DNA from: Sphingopyxis sp. JAI128
Lineage (GTDB): Bacteria; Pseudomonadota; Alphaproteobacteria; Sphingomonadales; Sphingomonadaceae
Reading direction: 5' to 3'
Assembly: GCF_014207235.1 (NCBI RefSeq)
Contig: NZ_JACHDA010000001.1
Span: 248,001-312,000 of the forward strand
Length of the DNA: 64,000 nt
This document shows positions 42,732 through 52,189 of this stretch, piece after piece (the first letter of the stretch is position 1; every line of letters starts with the position of its first letter). The notes under the pieces are model-generated. The model saw only the letters and a program-made list of their open reading frames with translations, was not told where the DNA came from and searched no databases. The position numbers and the translations under genes were made by a program.

Positions 42732-45089
42732 ATGACGGGGGAAAAGAAAATCGTCGGATTGTGGCGGGATTCCGCGGCAAACCCGGAAACAGACAGCGCC
42801 GCACAGACCGATGTCACAGCGGCGGAAACCGCGCGTGCGCCCGATGCGGAGGCCGCCGAACGCGATTGGCTCGACATGTCCCCGTTGACCGAGGCCGAAC
42901 CGGACGAGGATATCGCGCATCGGTCGCCGACCTGGCGTGACCGCATCGCCCCGACCCTCCTCCTCCTTCTCGCGATCGGCTGGACAGCTTTCGCTCTCTT
43001 CGTTGCCACCGGCGGCTTTGCGCGCAGCCCGGTGCTTGCAGACTGGCCGGGGCTGATTGCGACGGTCGCGATGCCGCTGACCCTGCTTGCGGTGCTCTGG
43101 ATGAGCCTGCTGCGGTCGAGCCGGTCCGAACAGGCGCGCTTCGCCCGCATAACCGACGCTCTTCGCGAGGAAAATCTGGCGCTGAACCAGTCGATGCACT
43201 CGCTCGGCCTGCACCTCGCCGATGCGCAAAAGCAGCTCGGCGAACAGGCGCGAATCGTCCAGCAGCTCGGCCTCGACACCGTGCTCAGGCTCAATGAAAG
43301 CAGCGACAAGCTCGCCAGCAACGCATCGGTGATCGCCAACGCGCACGACCAGCTCGCGCGGTCGGGCGACGTCGCGATGCAGCGGATGGACGGGCTGCTC
43401 GCCGGATTGCCTCGCATCGACGACGTGGCGCAGCGGCTGGCGGTGAACTTCCGTGAAGCCGGGCTTGTCGCGCATCAGCAGGGCGCCAATCTCGAAGCCC
43501 GGCTGGCCGCACTCGGCGAAGAAGCGGCAAAGACCGCACAAGCAGGCGAGGCTTCGACCGCGAGCATCCTCGAGGCGATCGTCGCCTTGCAGGGACAGAC
43601 GAAGGAAACCGAAGCCGATCTTCTGGCGGCATCGGCGCAAGTTGTCGACGCGCATGGCGCGGCGCTGGCACGGATGACCGAAGTTGCCGCGGCGGCGCAT
43701 AACGACATGACTTCGACCATCGCCGCGGTGACCGGTCAGATGGATCAGAGCTGGCAACAGTTTCGCGACGGGGTCGACAACGCCGCGGCGCAGATGGACC
43801 GGAAACTCGCGGCGGCGCGCGAAGCTGGCGATGCGATGGGCGCGCAACTTGCCGCGCACGCCGACGCCAGCGACGCGCTGGCCACGCGCATCACGTCGCA
43901 TGTCGCCGAAGTCAGCAAGCAACTCGAGATCCTCGACGTCGGCGTCGGTGCCAGCACCGGCGTCATCGGCCGCGCGATCGACGACACCAAGGCCCAGCTC
44001 GCCGCCTTCATGCAGGAAGTGCAAAACGGCAATGCTTCGGCGCACCAGCTGATCACCCACGCCGAATCGCTGCTCCTCGCGCTCGACGCGGTGACCCGCG
44101 AACTCGACGAAACCCTGCCGCACGCGCTCGACCGCATCGCCGCGCACGGCAAGACGACGCAGGGCTCGTTGTCGCAGCTGCGCCCCCTGCTCGATGCGTC
44201 CGAACTCGTTGCGCAGTCAACGGTGTCGCACGTCAACGCCGTCCAGGCGACGCTCAAATCGAATGAGGAGCAGATGGCGGGCCATGCGGCGAGCCAGCAG
44301 GAGTTGGTCGACCGCCTCAACGCATCGCTCGCCGCAGCCGAGACAGCACTTGCCAAGCTGCGCAACGGCGCCGACGAATTTGCCGAACAGGGCGGCGCGC
44401 GCATGATCGCGACGCTGGACGAAGTCCGCGCCACTGCCGATTCGGCCGCCGACGAAGCGCGGCTGACGCTCGAAAAGCTGGTGTCGGGTGCGCGCGACGC
44501 GATGCAGGCGACCGCGACGGGCGCCATCGATGCCGCGTTCAAGAATGAGGTGATGGCGCAGCTGGCGGCGATCGAAGAGGCATCGGCGCGCGCGGTTGCC
44601 GCCGCCAATGGCGCCGCCGACCGGCTGATGCGCCAGCTGATCACGATCATGGACACCAGCGCCAGCGTCGAACAGCGCGTAAGCGAAGCCGAGCAGGCGA
44701 TCGCCGCTTCGGATCGCGATTCGCTCGCGAAACAGGTCGGCCTGCTCACCGAAGCGCTCAAATCGACGGCGATCGACGTCACCAAGATCATGTCGAGCGA
44801 AGTCAGCGACACCGCGTGGGATGCTTACCTCAAGGGCGACCGCGGCGTCTTTGCCCGGCGCGCGGTCAAGCTGATCGAGAACAGCGAGGCCAAGGAAATC
44901 CTGCGCCTCTATCAGGCCGACGACACCTTCCACGCGTCGGTGAACCAGTTCATCCACGATTTCGAAGCGATGCTGCGTCTGCTCATCGGCGCGCGCGACG
45001 GGTCGGCGATCAGCGTCACATTGCTCTCCTCCGATATCGGAAAGCTTTATGTCGCGCTCGCCCAGGCGATCGACCGCCTGCGGAATTGA
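42732..45089 (+). CDS. Membrane-anchored long coiled-coil protein
   Basis: 785 residues. After an acidic N-terminal region (1-67), two membrane helices follow: TLLLLLAIGWTAFALFVATG (about 74-93) and the LIATVAMPLTLLAVLWMSLL segment (about 104-123). Residues 125 to about 690 are almost all helical, Ala/Gln/Glu/Leu-rich, with heptads and repeated Ala-x-Gln-x-Ala patterns resembling the cytoplasmic part of chemoreceptors or apolipoprotein-like proteins. The C-terminal ~100 residues (SDTAWDAYLKGDRGVFARRA to the end) look globular. No kinase-contact hairpin is obvious. Possible role: cell envelope or division scaffold; I do not recognise a family. Confidence 0.85.
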   Translation: MTGEKKIVGLWRDSAANPETDSAAQTDVTAAETARAPDAEAAERDWLDMSPLTEAEPDEDIAHRSPTWRDRIAPTLLLLLAIGWTAFALFVATGGFARSPVLADWPGLIATVAMPLTLLAVLWMSLLRSSRSEQARFARITDALREENLALNQSMHSLGLHLADAQKQLGEQARIVQQLGLDTVLRLNESSDKLASNASVIANAHDQLARSGDVAMQRMDGLLAGLPRIDDVAQRLAVNFREAGLVAHQQGANLEARLAALGEEAAKTAQAGEASTASILEAIVALQGQTKETEADLLAASAQVVDAHGAALARMTEVAAAAHNDMTSTIAAVTGQMDQSWQQFRDGVDNAAAQMDRKLAAAREAGDAMGAQLAAHADASDALATRITSHVAEVSKQLEILDVGVGASTGVIGRAIDDTKAQLAAFMQEVQNGNASAHQLITHAESLLLALDAVTRELDETLPHALDRIAAHGKTTQGSLSQLRPLLDASELVAQSTVSHVNAVQATLKSNEEQMAGHAASQQELVDRLNASLAAAETALAKLRNGADEFAEQGGARMIATLDEVRATADSAADEARLTLEKLVSGARDAMQATATGAIDAAFKNEVMAQLAAIEEASARAVAAANGAADRLMRQLITIMDTSASVEQRVSEAEQAIAASDRDSLAKQVGLLTEALKSTAIDVTKIMSSEVSDTAWDAYLKGDRGVFARRAVKLIENSEAKEILRLYQADDTFHASVNQFIHDFEAMLRLLIGARDGSAISVTLLSSDIGKLYVALAQAIDRLRN

Positions 45090-45205
45090 TCGACCAACGA
45101 CGGTCGAGGCCGTGGACCCGCGTGGCCGGTTGCGGACTCTCCCGCCTCCCTGACCCGTTCGCATCGAGCCCTTCGACTGTCCGCCGGGCGGGCGCTCAGG
45201 ATAAA

Positions 45206-45273
45206 CTTCGGCTTCGCCCGAAGTCGAGACACCCATCGGGCCAGGCATCGCGTCGATGGGTGTCTCGACTTCG
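45206..45273. repeat. REP-like palindromic element
   Basis: A 20-bp perfect inverted repeat (45219-45238 and 45254-45273) containing GTCGAGACACCCATC and its complement encloses a 15-nt spacer. A second small stem, CTTCGG/CCGAAG (45206-45211 and 45218-45223), nests against its left arm. The CTTCGACT-type sequence around it (45167 onward) resembles dispersed intergenic repeats of sphingomonads. It lies 117 bp after the coiled-coil gene and may stabilise its 3' end or act as a terminator. Confidence 0.75.
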
Positions 45274-45330
45274 CTCGACACGAACGGGAAAAGGGGTTCG
45301 TCGGCTAGCGAGCGGTTGTTGCCGTTCGCT

Positions 45331-45400
45331 CATCCCTGTCGCGAAGCGATGGGGAGGTGGCAGCGCACAGCGCTGACGGAAGGGCTGGCAGGAAGCCACC
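45331..45400. repeat. Hairpin-forming intergenic repeat
   Basis: Begins CATCCCTGTCGCGAAGCGATGGGG, split by pairing into short arms, then GGTGGC (45356-45361) pairs with GCCACC (45395-45400), enclosing AGCGC/GCGCT. The wording resembles dispersed repeats between genes in sphingomonad genomes. I cannot show other copies from this window. Confidence 0.4.
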
Positions 45401-45414
45401 GCTAGAGATTGTGC

Positions 45415-45620
45415 ACCAGGCGAAAGTCGGGGCCCAGAATTTCGACACGAACACAACAGGTTGCCACACTGGGCGGTGGCCCGAGTCACGTGCCTCCGGA
45501 CACCTTTCGCCGGGGTTCAGGAGAAGAGCTCTCCACCCCAAAGTCGGCGCCTGCAAAAAGGCCTTTCCTACATTATCCGGCTATGCCAGCCTTCGTCCCG
45601 GCTCTTTCATCCGGTAGATA
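45415..45620. ncRNA. Candidate structured RNA (6S RNA one possibility)
   Basis: Paired segments suggest a long interrupted hairpin: GGCGAAAG (45419-45426) with CTTTCGCC (45504-45511), and GCCCAG (45432-45437) with CTGGGC (45469-45474). A competing local hairpin, ACTGGGC/GCCC-G-AGT, lies at 45468-45486. The region sits between two convergent genes, has no protein signal, and on the minus strand a GGATAAT (-10 like) at about 45577-45583 precedes it. The long interrupted-hairpin shape recalls 6S RNA, but I cannot confirm family or strand. Confidence 0.32.
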
Positions 45621-45776
45621 AATGCGCTTGTCCGCCGATTGGCGCAAGCGATCGCGGACAGACGCGTTCCCGCATCCCCGCCGTCCAAATCGCGCAGCGC
45701 ACAAGGCTGACTTTTACTGACCTTTGGATAATGTCGCTGGCCGTGGCAGCAGACCGGCGATCGGGCCCGCCCCTAC

Positions 45777-46037
45777 TCAGGCCCGCCCGGTCAGCACGTC
45801 GGGATCGGCCCAGCCGGTCACATAGGCGATGTAATAGAGCACGAACGCTACCGTCGCGGCGATCGTCATCTGGAACAATATGCGCCCGGGGCGGAAGGTC
45901 GCGGGGGCGCCCGGTTCCTGTCCGCGCACCAACGGCGTTGCGTCATCGCCCGCGCGCCGGCCATGGAAGGGCAGCACGAAAAAGGCGCTGAACGCCCAGA
46001 AAAGCAGATAGATGGCGAGCGCCGAAGTCCACTTCAT
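45777..46037 (-). CDS. DUF1467 family small membrane protein
   Basis: 86 residues with two membrane helices: ALAIYLLFWAFSAFFVLPF near the start, and ILFQMTIAATVAFVLYYIAY near the end. The opening MKWTSALAIYLLFW and FRPGRI before the second helix fit the DUF1467 family of alphaproteobacteria. The function is unknown. It begins 16 bp after the RNase J stop and ends the long nuo-birA-coaX-rnj minus-strand chain. Confidence 0.85.
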   Translation of the reverse strand: MKWTSALAIYLLFWAFSAFFVLPFHGRRAGDDATPLVRGQEPGAPATFRPGRILFQMTIAATVAFVLYYIAYVTGWADPDVLTGRA

Positions 46038-46053
46038 CGCGTTCGTCTCCGGC

Positions 46054-47688
46054 TCAGATATCGACCAGCATCACGTCGACCACCGGCTTCTTGCCCGTCC
46101 AGTCGGTCGCGATGCGGCGCACGCCGAGGCGGATCGCTTCGCGCAGCTTTTCCTCGTCGCGCGCGGGCCCCGTCGCCGCCTGTTCGGCGGCTTCGCGCAT
46201 CTCGTCGATAAAGGCCTCGCGCTCGTCCTCGACGGGCACGCCGCGATAACTGATCGCGCTTTCGACGAAACGCTTGCCGGAAAAGATGACCGCGACGGTG
46301 ATATGGCCGTTCAGCGACAGTTTGCGCCGTTCGCCCATCGTCTCTCCGTCGGCGGGCAGGATGACGTCGCCGTCGAGGATCAGGCGTCCCGCGCGGACGC
46401 GCTCGACGATCTTCGCAGGGCCGGGTGCGAGCCGCACCAGATCGCCATTTTCCTGCACCAAAATGTCCGGCACACCCTTTTCGAGCGCGAAGCGCGCCTG
46501 TTCGTGCATATGGCGGATCTCGCCATGCACCGGGACGACCAGCTTCGGCCGCAGCCAGCCGTAAAGCGCCGCGAGCTCGGGCTGCCCCGGATGGCCGCTG
46601 ACGTGGATATGCGCCTGCTTTTCGGTGACGGTCAGCACGTCCTTTGCGGCGAGCTGGTTCATGATCCGCCCGATCGCGACTTCGTTGCCGGGGATCTGCT
46701 TCGATGAAAAGACGACGGTGTCGCCCGCCTCGAGCTTGATCTGGTGCATGTCGGCCGCCATGCGCGCGAGCGCGGCGCGCGGTTCGCCCTGCCCGCCCGT
46801 CGCGATCACCATCACCCTGTCGCGCGGCAGGCGCATCGCCTCGTCGAAATCGACCGTTGGCGGAAAATCCTTGAGGTAGCCCACCGAACGCGCGACGCCG
46901 AGGATGCGGTCGAGCGACCGCCCCGCAACGCAAAGCGTGCGCCCGGTCGCCTTCGCCACCGCGCCCAATGTCGCAAGCCGCGCGGCGTTCGAGGCAAAGG
47001 TGGTGACGACCACCCTCCCCTTCGCCGCGCCGACGGCTTGCTCGAGTCCCTTGCGCAGTCCGCCTTCGCTGCCCGATGCGTCGGGGTTGAAGGCATTGGT
47101 CGAATCGCAAACGAGCACATCGATGCCCTCGTCGCCGATCGCGGTCAGCGCCGCTGCGGTCGCGGGCTGCCCCAGGATCGGCTCCTCGTCGAGTTTCCAG
47201 TCGCCGGTGTGAAAAACCCGGCCATAGGGCGTGTCGATCACCACTGCGCTCATTTCGAGGATCGAGTGCGCAAGCGGAACAAGGTGGATGCCGAACGGCC
47301 CCAGCTGGAAACTGTCGTCGATATCGACGACCTTGATTTCGACTTCCTTTTCCAGCCCCTCTTCGGCCAGCTTGTGGGCGATCAGCCCCGCGGTGAAGCG
47401 GTTGGCATAGAGCGGCACGCCAAGATCGGCGGCGAGATAGGGAATCGCACCGATATGATCCTCATGCCCATGCGTCAGGACGATGCCAAGCAGGTCTCGC
47501 TTGCGATCCTCGATGAATTCAAGGTCGGGCATGACGATGTCGATGCCCGGATAATCATGGCTACCGAAGGTCACGCCCAGATCGGCCATGATCCATTTGC
47601 CGTCGCAGCCATAGAGATTGGCGTTCATGCCGATCTCGCCCGACCCGCCCAGCGCGAGGAAAAGCAGCTCCTTGCCCGGAGTCGTCAT
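46054..47688 (-). CDS. rnj: Ribonuclease J
   Basis: 544 residues from the ATG at 47688, which overlaps the coaX stop (ATGA). The metallo-beta-lactamase core has [14 protein letters not shown] and [15 protein letters not shown] with the zinc ligands. The beta-CASP region includes CDSTNAF and [16 protein letters not shown], the [11 protein letters not shown] His motif and the C-terminal [13 protein letters not shown]. RNase J degrades and matures RNA with endonuclease and 5' exonuclease activities. Overlap with coaX indicates coupled translation. Confidence 0.95.
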   Translation of the reverse strand: MTTPGKELLFLALGGSGEIGMNANLYGCDGKWIMADLGVTFGSHDYPGIDIVMPDLEFIEDRKRDLLGIVLTHGHEDHIGAIPYLAADLGVPLYANRFTAGLIAHKLAEEGLEKEVEIKVVDIDDSFQLGPFGIHLVPLAHSILEMSAVVIDTPYGRVFHTGDWKLDEEPILGQPATAAALTAIGDEGIDVLVCDSTNAFNPDASGSEGGLRKGLEQAVGAAKGRVVVTTFASNAARLATLGAVAKATGRTLCVAGRSLDRILGVARSVGYLKDFPPTVDFDEAMRLPRDRVMVIATGGQGEPRAALARMAADMHQIKLEAGDTVVFSSKQIPGNEVAIGRIMNQLAAKDVLTVTEKQAHIHVSGHPGQPELAALYGWLRPKLVVPVHGEIRHMHEQARFALEKGVPDILVQENGDLVRLAPGPAKIVERVRAGRLILDGDVILPADGETMGERRKLSLNGHITVAVIFSGKRFVESAISYRGVPVEDEREAFIDEMREAAEQAATGPARDEEKLREAIRLGVRRIATDWTGKKPVVDVMLVDI

Positions 47689-48482
47689 ATGTTTCCATTC
47701 CGTTGATGATAAAGGTGCATCAGCCCGTTCAACGTCAGGTCGGGCTCGATGCGGTCGAACAGATGCGCCTGTTCCTGGAAAAGCGTTGCAAGGCCGCCCG
47801 TTGCGATGACCGTCAGCGGCTTGACTATTTCGGCTTTCATGCGCGCGATCAGCCCCTCGATCATCGCGACATAGCCCCAATAGACCCCGATCAGCATCTG
47901 GCTTTCGGTCGTGCGGCCGATGACGCTCGCCGTCGCGGGCGCCTCGATCGCAATACGCGGCAGCTTTGCCGCGGCGGCGACCAGCGCTTCGAGCGACAGG
48001 TTGACTCCCGGCGCGATGATGCCGCCCAGATAGGCGCCGTCTGGCCCGATATGGTCGAGCGTCGTCGCGGTACCGAAGCTGATGACCAGCTTGTCCCGGC
48101 CTGGTTCGACCGCCTGCGCCGAGATGGCGTTGACCGCGCGATCGGCGCCGACCGATTGCGGCTCTGCGACCTTGAGCGCGATGCCCCAGGTTACCGGATC
48201 GCGCCCCGCGACGAGCGCATCGACGCCGAAATAGCGGTGGGCGAGCAGCTGGAGATTATGCAGCGCGCGCGGCACGACCGTCGAAATGATCACCGCTTCG
48301 ACGTGGGTGCGATCATAGCCCTCGATCCGCATCAGCTGGTCGAGCCAGACGATATATTCGTCGGCAGTGCGGCGGTCGTCGGTTGCGATGCGCCAGCGTG
48401 CGAGCAGGTCGGTACCGTGGAACAGGGCGAATTTGGCGTTGGTGTTGCCGACGTCGATGGCGAGCAGCATCTGATTGGACAT
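47685..48482 (-). CDS. coaX: Type III pantothenate kinase
   Basis: 265 residues. The ASKHA-fold motifs of CoaX are present: the phosphate-binding [27 protein letters not shown] with the catalytic Asp, [11 protein letters not shown] and [17 protein letters not shown]. It phosphorylates pantothenate, the first step of coenzyme A synthesis. It starts one base after the birA stop and overlaps rnj at its end, so it lies inside the coupled chain. Confidence 0.95.
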   Translation of the reverse strand: MSNQMLLAIDVGNTNAKFALFHGTDLLARWRIATDDRRTADEYIVWLDQLMRIEGYDRTHVEAVIISTVVPRALHNLQLLAHRYFGVDALVAGRDPVTWGIALKVAEPQSVGADRAVNAISAQAVEPGRDKLVISFGTATTLDHIGPDGAYLGGIIAPGVNLSLEALVAAAAKLPRIAIEAPATASVIGRTTESQMLIGVYWGYVAMIEGLIARMKAEIVKPLTVIATGGLATLFQEQAHLFDRIEPDLTLNGLMHLYHQRNGNI

Positions 48483-48483
48483 C

Positions 48484-49212
48484 CTAAATCCCCTCCTCGA
48501 CCGGACGCCGCAATTCCACGTCTCCTGCGTGGATTACCATGGTCTCACCGCTCTCGCGGCGCAAGCGCAGCGCGCCATCCTCTGCAAGACCGTCGAAATA
48601 ACCGTCGATGTCCTGTTCGGACACGCGAAGCGGTGTGCCGAGGGGGTGCGCCTGCGGCAGCCACGCGCGGACGATGCTCGCGACCCCTTCCTGCCGCCAG
48701 GTCCAGAGCGCGTCGATCATCGCAATTCCGAGCGCGTTGGCGAAATGGTCGCGGTCGATCGCGGCCCCCTTGCCCGCCAGCGTCGCGGTCGGCCGATCGG
48801 GCAATGGGGGGGCCGCGACCAAGTTGACGCCGATGCCGATGACCACCGAATTGCCCGTGCGCTCCATCAATATGCCCGCGCATTTGGCACCATCGACAAG
48901 CAGATCGTTCGGCCATTTGAGTTGCGCGCCGACGTTCGGGGCCAGCGCTGCCACGGTCTTTGCGAGCGCAACCCCGGCAACGAGCGCGAGCGTCGCTGCC
49001 AGCGGATCGCCGATGGTCAGGTGGACGACGGTCGAGCCCATGAAATTGCCCTGCCCGTCGTTCCAGCCACGCCCCAAGCGACCACGACCCGCCGTCTGGC
49101 GGTCGGCGACGAGCCAGTGGCCCTCGCCGACATGCTCGCCGCCTGCCAGCCGCGCCAGCAGGTCGGCGTTGGTCGAACCTGTCTGCGCTATCCGCTCGAT
49201 CGGCGGTATCAG
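48484..49212 (-). CDS. birA: Biotin-[acetyl-CoA-carboxylase] ligase (apparent CTG start)
   Basis: Core motifs of biotin protein ligase are clear: TGSTNADLL, the biotin/AMP-binding [28 protein letters not shown] and [10 protein letters not shown]. There is no N-terminal DNA-binding domain, so this is the monofunctional form. The only standard start is a GTG at 49287, deep inside nuoN. A CTG at 49212-49210 overlaps the nuoN stop (CTGA) and gives a natural 242-residue protein starting [15 protein letters not shown] annotate the CTG tentatively. Confidence 0.86.
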   Translation of the reverse strand: MIPPIERIAQTGSTNADLLARLAGGEHVGEGHWLVADRQTAGRGRLGRGWNDGQGNFMGSTVVHLTIGDPLAATLALVAGVALAKTVAALAPNVGAQLKWPNDLLVDGAKCAGILMERTGNSVVIGIGVNLVAAPPLPDRPTATLAGKGAAIDRDHFANALGIAMIDALWTWRQEGVASIVRAWLPQAHPLGTPLRVSEQDIDGYFDGLAEDGALRLRRESGETMVIHAGDVELRRPVEEGI

Positions 49213-50639
49213 AACAGCACCGCCGCGGCGCTGGCCGAAAGGACCGCCAGCACGGGGATGAAGAGATAGCCGACCACCGACAGCCACAGCGCGCTTGCGG
49301 TAATCACCGCATCTTCCACGATCGCGCGGCCACCCGAAAACTCGGTTTCCGATTTATCGTCGAAGTACATCGTCTTGATGATCGCGATGTAATAGAACGC
49401 ACCGATCACCGAAGCGACGATACCCGCAACCGCCAGCGGCATGAGGTTCGCATTTACCGCCGCCTCGAACACCAGATATTTCGGCCAGAAGCCGAACAGC
49501 GGCGGGATACCGGCCAGGCTGAACAGGAAAACCGACATGGCTGCGGCAAGGCCCGGGCGGCGCTGCGACAGGCCGGCCATGGCGGGAATGCTTTCGACCT
49601 GGTTGCCGTCGGCATCGCGCAGCTGGAGCACGACGAGGAAAGCGCCCAATGTGGTCAGCATATAGACGAGCAGATAGGTCAGCACGGCTTCGACGCCCTG
49701 CTGCGTGCCTGCAGCAAGACCGACGAGCATGAAGCCGACATTGTTGATCGACGAATAGGCAAGCAGGCGCTTGATATTCTTCTGCCCGATCGCGCCGACC
49801 GCGCCGAGGATGATCGAGGCGAGCGACAGGAAGATGACGATCTGCTGCCACGCTCCAATCGCGGGCCCCATCGCGTCGATCACAACGCGCGTCATCAGCG
49901 CCATCGCAGCGACTTTCGGCGCGGTTGCGAAAAAGGTCGTTACGGGAGTCGGCGCGCCTTCATAAACGTCGGGCGTCCACATATGGAACGGCACAGCGCT
50001 GATCTTGAAGCCAAGCCCCGCAAGCACAAAGACGATCCCGAAGATCAGGCCGATGCCCGGCTCGCCGCCCATGACCTTTGCGATGCCCGCAAAATCGGTG
50101 GTGCCCGAAAAGCCGTAGAGCAGCGAAATGCCATAGAGCAGCATGCCCGACGCGAGCGCGCCGAGAACGAAATATTTGAGGCCGGCTTCGCTCGACCGCT
50201 CATCGGTGCGCATGAAGCTGGCGAGCACATAGGCGGCAAGGCTGTTGAGCTCGAGCCCGACATAGAGCGTCATCAGATCGCGTGCCGAGGCCATGATCCC
50301 CATGCCGAGGGCAGCAAACAGGATCAGCGTCGGATATTCGGCGCGCATCCCGCCGCTGAAGAAGCGCGGCGCGATGACGATGCAGACGAAGCTCGCGGCA
50401 TAGATCAGCAGTTTGGCGAAGCCGCCGAAGCTGTCGACCGAGAGCGTGCCTGAAAAGACCGTGGTCTCGACCCCGAACAGCGCGACCACGGCAGCCGCCG
50501 CCGCAGCGAGCGTCAGCAGAGCGCTGAGCTGATAGATGCCGACCTGCCGGTCACCCATGAAGGTGCCGAGCATCAGGGTGATCAGCCCGCCGATCGTCAG
50601 GATCAGTTCGGGCCAGATAAGGGCGAGATCCGCGGTCAT
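49209..50639 (-). CDS. nuoN: NADH-quinone oxidoreductase subunit N
   Basis: 476 residues and about 14 membrane helices. Antiporter-like signatures include MTLYVGLELNSLAAYVLASF with the conserved Glu, FKISAVPFHMWTPDVYEGAP with the Lys pair region and KRLLAYSSINNVGFMLVG. It is one of three proton-translocating membrane subunits of complex I. It overlaps nuoM upstream by ATGA and the birA start downstream. Confidence 0.96.
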   Translation of the reverse strand: MTADLALIWPELILTIGGLITLMLGTFMGDRQVGIYQLSALLTLAAAAAAVVALFGVETTVFSGTLSVDSFGGFAKLLIYAASFVCIVIAPRFFSGGMRAEYPTLILFAALGMGIMASARDLMTLYVGLELNSLAAYVLASFMRTDERSSEAGLKYFVLGALASGMLLYGISLLYGFSGTTDFAGIAKVMGGEPGIGLIFGIVFVLAGLGFKISAVPFHMWTPDVYEGAPTPVTTFFATAPKVAAMALMTRVVIDAMGPAIGAWQQIVIFLSLASIILGAVGAIGQKNIKRLLAYSSINNVGFMLVGLAAGTQQGVEAVLTYLLVYMLTTLGAFLVVLQLRDADGNQVESIPAMAGLSQRRPGLAAAMSVFLFSLAGIPPLFGFWPKYLVFEAAVNANLMPLAVAGIVASVIGAFYYIAIIKTMYFDDKSETEFSGGRAIVEDAVITASALWLSVVGYLFIPVLAVLSASAAAVLF

Positions 50640-52189
50640 TGGGCGCCTCCCGCATGGGCGGAGCCGTGGGCGGCTTCACCATGGGCCCGGGCGGGCTTCG
50701 GCTTGCCGGCGGCAAGATGCGCGTCGCCGGCAGGTTTCGCCGGAGCGAGACGCGCAACCACGGTGGTCACGTCGCCGCGCATCGGCGCAAGGAAGCTTTC
50801 GGGATAGACGCCCATCCACAGCGCCACAGCGGCGAGCGGCACCATGATCGTCCATTCGCGTGCGTTGAGATCGGGCATCGCCTTCACATCGTCCTTGGTG
50901 AGTTCGCCGAACACGACGCGGCGGTAGAGATAGAGCATGTACGCGGCGCCGAGAATGATGCCCGTCGTGCACACGAAGGCGACCCAGCTTGAAGCTTCGT
51001 AGATGCCCGCGAGGCTCAGGAACTCGCCGACGAACCCGCTGGTGCCCGGCAGCCCGATCGACGCCATGGTGAACAGCATGAAAAACAGCGCATAGGCCGG
51101 CATGTTTACCGCGAGCCCCCCATAACGGTCGATCTCACGCGTGTGGAGCCGATCGTAGATCACGCCGACGCAGAAGAAGAGCGCGGCCGAAACGACGCCA
51201 TGGCTAAGCATGATGATCAGCGCGCCTTCGATCCCCTGCTGGTTGAACGCGAAGAGGCCCGCGGTGACGATCGCCATATGCGCGACCGACGAGTAAGCAA
51301 TGAGCTTCTTCATGTCGTTCTGCACCAGCGCGACGAGGCTGGTGTAGACCACCGCGATCATCGACAGCGCGAAGACGATCCACATCAGCTGCCCCGACGC
51401 ATCGGGGAACATCGGCATCATGAAGCGCAGGAAGCCATAGGCGCCGAGCTTCAGCAGCACGCCCGCAAGAATCATCGAGCCTGCGGTTGGCGCCTGCACG
51501 TGCGCGTCGGGAAGCCAGGTGTGAACGGGCCACATCGGCATCTTGACGGCAAGGCTGGCGAAGAAGGCGAGCCAGAGCCACGTCTGCATTGCAGGCGGGA
51601 AATTATAGTTGAGCAGCGTGGGGATATCGGTCGTGCCGGCTTCCATGATCATCACGATCATCGCGATCAGCATCAGTACCGAACCAAGCAGCGTGTAGAG
51701 GAAGAATTTGAACGCCGCATATTTGCGGTTCGCACCGCCCCAGATGCCGATGATGAAATACATCGGGATGAGGCCCGCCTCGAAGAAGATGTAAAAGAGC
51801 AGCAGGTCCTGCGCCATGAAGACGCCGATCATCACGACTTCCATGATCAGGAACATCGCCATGTAGAGGCCGACACGGCTCTTGATCGCGTCCCAGCTCG
51901 CAAGGATGCACAGCGGCATCAGGAAGACGCTGAGCATGATCAGCATCAAGGCCATGCCGTCGATCCCGAGTGCCCATTGGAAGCGGCCGAACAGGTCGGC
52001 GCGTTCGGTGAACTGCCACTGCGCGCCGCCAATGTCGAAATTGGCCCAGAGGACGACCCCTAGCGCAAAATCGACCAAGGTCGCGACGAGCGCGATGACG
52101 CGCGCGTTGCGGTCGCCCGCATAGATACACAGGATGGCAGCGATCAGCGGGACCGCCAGCATCAGCGAAAGAATGGGAAAGCCACTCAC
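50636..52189 (-). CDS. nuoM: NADH-quinone oxidoreductase subunit M
   Basis: 517 residues, about 14 membrane helices. [20 protein letters not shown] includes the channel Glu, and [19 protein letters not shown] and [15 protein letters not shown] are the central antiporter motifs. The C-terminus is extended and Ala/His/Lys-rich ([20 protein letters not shown]), probably a flexible tail. It overlaps nuoL and nuoN by 4 bp each. Confidence 0.96.
   Translation of the reverse strand: MSGFPILSLMLAVPLIAAILCIYAGDRNARVIALVATLVDFALGVVLWANFDIGGAQWQFTERADLFGRFQWALGIDGMALMLIMLSVFLMPLCILASWDAIKSRVGLYMAMFLIMEVVMIGVFMAQDLLLFYIFFEAGLIPMYFIIGIWGGANRKYAAFKFFLYTLLGSVLMLIAMIVMIMEAGTTDIPTLLNYNFPPAMQTWLWLAFFASLAVKMPMWPVHTWLPDAHVQAPTAGSMILAGVLLKLGAYGFLRFMMPMFPDASGQLMWIVFALSMIAVVYTSLVALVQNDMKKLIAYSSVAHMAIVTAGLFAFNQQGIEGALIIMLSHGVVSAALFFCVGVIYDRLHTREIDRYGGLAVNMPAYALFFMLFTMASIGLPGTSGFVGEFLSLAGIYEASSWVAFVCTTGIILGAAYMLYLYRRVVFGELTKDDVKAMPDLNAREWTIMVPLAAVALWMGVYPESFLAPMRGDVTTVVARLAPAKPAGDAHLAAGKPKPARAHGEAAHGSAHAGGAQ

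Larger units (their letters stand above)
45090..45776. other. 687-bp gene-free region
   Basis: No convincing gene on either strand between the convergent coiled-coil gene and the DUF1467 gene. It holds a palindromic repeat (45206-45273), a hairpin-forming repeat (45331-45400) and a candidate structured RNA (45415-45620), listed separately. In the last ~150 bp I see nothing recognisable. Confidence 0.8.

Noticed and set aside
45305-45556. 83-codon minus-strand open frame in the gene-free gap
   Set aside because: No ribosome site, Trp/Arg/Pro-rich random-looking product, and it crosses the hairpin repeat and RNA candidate.
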